From NCBI GenBank assembly GCA_033717875.1, contig JADDKJ010000001.1, positions 1 to 64,000 on the forward strand: a stretch of 64,000 bases of DNA. Direction: 5' to 3'. Below, piece by piece: positions 61,900-64,000 of the stretch (its first letter is position 1; the number at the start of each line of letters is the position of its first letter). Below the pieces are notes generated by a model that worked only from the letters and a program-made list of their open reading frames with translations, was not told where the DNA came from and searched no databases. A program made the translations under genes and the position numbers. The stretch comes from SBBG01 sp033717875. Lineage in GTDB: Bacteria; Pseudomonadota; Gammaproteobacteria; Ga0077554; Ga007554.

Positions 61900-62150
61900 C
61901 CCGCCTTCTTGGTCAGTTGCAGATACTTGGCGTAAAGCTGGTCGCGGCTTTCGACGTGATCCGGGCTTTTCGGAATGCAATCCACCGGGCAGACCTCGAC
62001 GCACTGCGGCGTGTCGTAGTGGCCGACGCATTCGGTGCACAGATTGGGGTTGATGACGTAGATGCTTTCTCCCTGCGAAATCGCGCCGTTCGGGCATTCG
62101 GGTTCACAGACATCACAGTTGATGCACTCGTCGGTGATCATCAAGGCCAT
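61896..62150 (-). CDS. fdx: YfhL-type 4Fe-4S ferredoxin
   Basis: The 84-residue protein has CINCDVCEPECPNGAIS and CTECVGHYDTPQCVEVCPVDC, two 4Fe-4S motifs; the second has the family's insertion between Cys residues. Usually located next to coaD in gammaproteobacteria, as here (75-base gap). Confidence 0.95.
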   Translation of the reverse strand: MALMITDECINCDVCEPECPNGAISQGESIYVINPNLCTECVGHYDTPQCVEVCPVDCIPKSPDHVESRDQLYAKYLQLTKKAG

Positions 62151-62225
62151 GGTTTTAATAATACCTCAGAAATAACCTAGCGATATTGTCGAGTATTGTA
62201 GTCTAAAAACGGTGCGCCCGCATCG

Positions 62226-62705
62226 TCAACGCATCCTTTCGCGCAGCGCTTCCCGCACATGCTCATGCACGAATTCGCTGACATCGCCCCCCAGGCGCGC
62301 CACCTCGCGCACCAGGCTGGATGAGATATAGCTGTATTGCTCGGCGGGCATCAGGAACAAGGTTTCGACACCGGGGGCGAGTTTACGGTTCATGCCTGCG
62401 AGCTGGAATTCGTATTCGAAATCCGACACCGCGCGCAGTCCGCGCAAAATCACTTGCGCGCCGCGTTGCCGGACAAAATCCACCAGCAAGGAGTCAAAGC
62501 CGCAGACCTCGACACGCTCGACCCCGGCCAGCGCGGTTTGTGCCATCGCCACCCGTTCGTCCAGCGAGAAAGAGGGGGTCTTGGCGGTGTGGGCGGCCAC
62601 CGCGACGACGACGTGATCGAACAGCCGCGCCGCGCGCTGCACCAGGTCGGCATGGCCCTTGGTGATGGGGTCGAAGGTTCCGGGGTAGATGGCGGTGATG
62701 TTCAT
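62226..62705 (-). CDS. coaD: Phosphopantetheine adenylyltransferase
   Basis: CoaD adenylates phosphopantetheine in CoA synthesis. The 159-residue protein has AIYPGTFDPITKGHADLV (HxGH-type motif), LRGLRAVSDFEYEFQLAGMNRKL and the SYISSSLVREVARLGGDV motif. ATG 62705 gives the standard length; the longer frame is unsupported. Confidence 0.96.
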   Translation of the reverse strand: MNITAIYPGTFDPITKGHADLVQRAARLFDHVVVAVAAHTAKTPSFSLDERVAMAQTALAGVERVEVCGFDSLLVDFVRQRGAQVILRGLRAVSDFEYEFQLAGMNRKLAPGVETLFLMPAEQYSYISSSLVREVARLGGDVSEFVHEHVREALRERMR

Positions 62706-62886
62706 GGCGGTGAACCGCTGTTGTATGGCGCGAAGCGCGGTTTGCAAAGGATACACGGTATTGGCGCGAAATTTAACCCGGATTTTCCATGACGGCTTTG
62801 GGTTACTGGCTGTTGCGCCGGTTGTGCGTGTTGCGTGATATTCTTGTCGCTTCATGGCCGCGCTCATGCGCCCAGGGAGGACGCTC

Positions 62887-63303
62887 ATGTTCATCAAGAA
62901 ATGGCTGTTGTTGTCAGGCATGGCATTGGCGATCGCGACGGGGCACGCCCAGGACACGTCCACGGGCGAAACCTTGCACGCAGTGATCGGCGCCGACGGT
63001 ACGCAACGGATACGGATGGTGGGCGGCAACTATTTTTTCAAGCCCAAGCATATTGTCGTCAAGGTCAACACGCCGGTTGAAATATCGATCAGCAAGGAAG
63101 CGGGCATCGTGCCCCATACCTTTGTTTTGAAGGTGCCGGCGTGGGGCGTGGCGACCGACACAGAGCTCGACACGGAGGCCAGGACCATCGCCTTCACCCC
63201 GACCACTGTGGGCAAGCACCCCTTCCATTGCAGGAACAAATTGCTGTTCTTCAAGAGTCACCAGGAAAGGGGAATGGAGGGCGTCATCGAGGTGATTCCG
63301 TAA
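62887..63303 (+). CDS. Cupredoxin-domain periplasmic protein
   Basis: The 138-residue protein has a signal peptide (MFIKKWLLLSGMALAIATGH, then AQ) and one cupredoxin domain. Type 1 copper ligands can be placed: His in VPHTF, Cys in FHCRNK, His in KSHQ and Met in RGMEG. GGGAGG precedes the start. Electron carrier or copper handling is the inference. Confidence 0.82.
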   Translation: MFIKKWLLLSGMALAIATGHAQDTSTGETLHAVIGADGTQRIRMVGGNYFFKPKHIVVKVNTPVEISISKEAGIVPHTFVLKVPAWGVATDTELDTEARTIAFTPTTVGKHPFHCRNKLLFFKSHQERGMEGVIEVIP

Positions 63304-63306
63304 GAT

Positions 63307-63942
63307 ATGGCCGCGTTGGTGCTGGCTGCGACTCTGCTTGTTCCCCTGCTTTCATTGAATACCGCGAATCCGATTCAGGCGGTGATGGATCATTACCAGG
63401 GCATTGCCGCTTATCAAGTGACATTGACCTCCGTGAGCGGCGACAAGACCGAGATCATCCGTTATTTCCACAAGAAGCCCGGCCATGTGCGTATGGAGTT
63501 CGTGACGCCCTTCAGGGGTGCGGTGCTCATATACGATCCCGGCACCCGGCGCGCCAAATTGTGGCCCTTCGGTTACGGCCGTTTTCCCGGCCTGAGCCTG
63601 AGTCCCGATAACAGCCTTATCCAAAGCGCCACGGGGCAACGGGTGGACCGCTCGGACGTGGGCGCGCTCTACCGCAACGTGAAAACCTTGCAGGACCAAG
63701 GCCGTCTCGAAGTGATGGGCCTGGAGAACATTGGCGGACAAGAGGTCCTGCGCCTCACGGTCTCCGGCGATAACGGCGTTGTTGTCGGGAATGTCGCCCG
63801 TTATCAGTTGTGGCTGGAGCGCGGCCACGGTTTTCCCCTCAAGGTCGTGAGCTACGACAAGAACGGCCGGGTGATAGAAACCGTGGAGATGAACCAATTG
63901 CGTGTTGATCCCGAGTTTCCCGATGATTTTTTCAGTCAGTAA
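63307..63942 (+). CDS. DUF1571-domain exported protein
   Basis: The 211-residue protein has a hydrophobic N-terminus (LVLAATLLVPLLSL) and a LolA-like beta fold of the DUF1571 family (YQVTLTSVSGDKTEIIRYFHKKPGHVRME). It lies 3 bases after the cupredoxin and is probably cotranscribed. Function is unknown; a lipoprotein- or lipid-handling role is suggested by the fold only. Confidence 0.82.
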   Translation: MAALVLAATLLVPLLSLNTANPIQAVMDHYQGIAAYQVTLTSVSGDKTEIIRYFHKKPGHVRMEFVTPFRGAVLIYDPGTRRAKLWPFGYGRFPGLSLSPDNSLIQSATGQRVDRSDVGALYRNVKTLQDQGRLEVMGLENIGGQEVLRLTVSGDNGVVVGNVARYQLWLERGHGFPLKVVSYDKNGRVIETVEMNQLRVDPEFPDDFFSQ

Positions 63943-63964
63943 CCCGCCATTTGACCCTGGAATA

Positions 63965-63983
63965 AATAATGATTATGATTCTC
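63965..63983. promoter_or_regulatory. Fur box
   Basis: AATAATGATTATGATTCTC matches the 19-bp Fur consensus at 15 positions, and the flanks (TCATTTG) extend the pattern. The controlled gene is past the window edge; iron uptake genes are typical. Confidence 0.65.
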
Positions 63984-64000
63984 ATTTGTAATCTTGCGGT

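Overview
The window looks like a chromosomal segment of a free-living gammaproteobacterium, probably a chemolithotrophic or sulfur-oxidising type. The inference rests on gene content: an Acidithiobacillus-type GshA beside GshB, the agmatine route AguA/AguB, a PyrB with an inactive dihydroorotase partner PyrC', cbb3 oxidase assembly genes, PPK2 and LpxH. No rRNA, phage or CRISPR array was seen. Base composition is moderately GC-rich, and the intergenic gaps are unusually full of palindromic repeats.

Layout. 0-13 kb: IS630 edge fragment, acetate kinase, aguAB, TauE exporter, mtnA/mtaD (methylthioadenosine salvage), glycogen synthase, a HigBA toxin-antitoxin pair with a visible operator, and PEP carboxylase. 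13-24 kb: lpxH, a periplasmic cyclophilin, an M48 lipoprotein protease, gltX, cysS, a PilZ gene behind a perfect FNR/Anr box, a CBS protein, dapB, a diguanylate cyclase coupled to a secreted barnase-like RNase and its barstar. 24-36 kb: HDOD signalling operon, tRNA-Asn, YHS metal-binding protein, ppk2 and a FAD oxidoreductase, a frameshifted response regulator facing a truncated PAS gene, NusG-II/ApbE/GshB/GshA, peroxiredoxin, and a YqjD-YqjE-YqjK stress operon. 36-50 kb: an unrecognised 702-residue protein with a duplicated domain, dapD and dapC, a DMT transporter, an IS110 remnant, a compact minus-strand run (tonB-like, yqgE, ruvX, pyrR, pyrB, pyrC', thioesterase), and a Fic protein with a Gx transporter. 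50-64 kb: tRNA-Leu, rnr-rlmB, metAS with a P-loop NTPase, ccoG with small respiratory genes facing a short CcoN-like protein, ggt-fdx-coaD, a cupredoxin, a DUF1571 protein, and a Fur box at the right edge.

The most unusual signal is the repeats. At least three families of multi-hairpin elements recur: A at 1374 and 9752; B at 17141, 47539 and a deleted copy at 9682; D at 19211, 39602 and 28418. Stem sequences differ between copies, but the two arms within a copy change together, so pairing is preserved. These elements sit directly against gene ends and in several cases supply the last codons or the stop codon. Other points to check are the prfB-like +1 frameshift in the response regulator, the CcoN-like half protein that keeps an HxH haem motif, and the duplicated-domain 702-residue protein.
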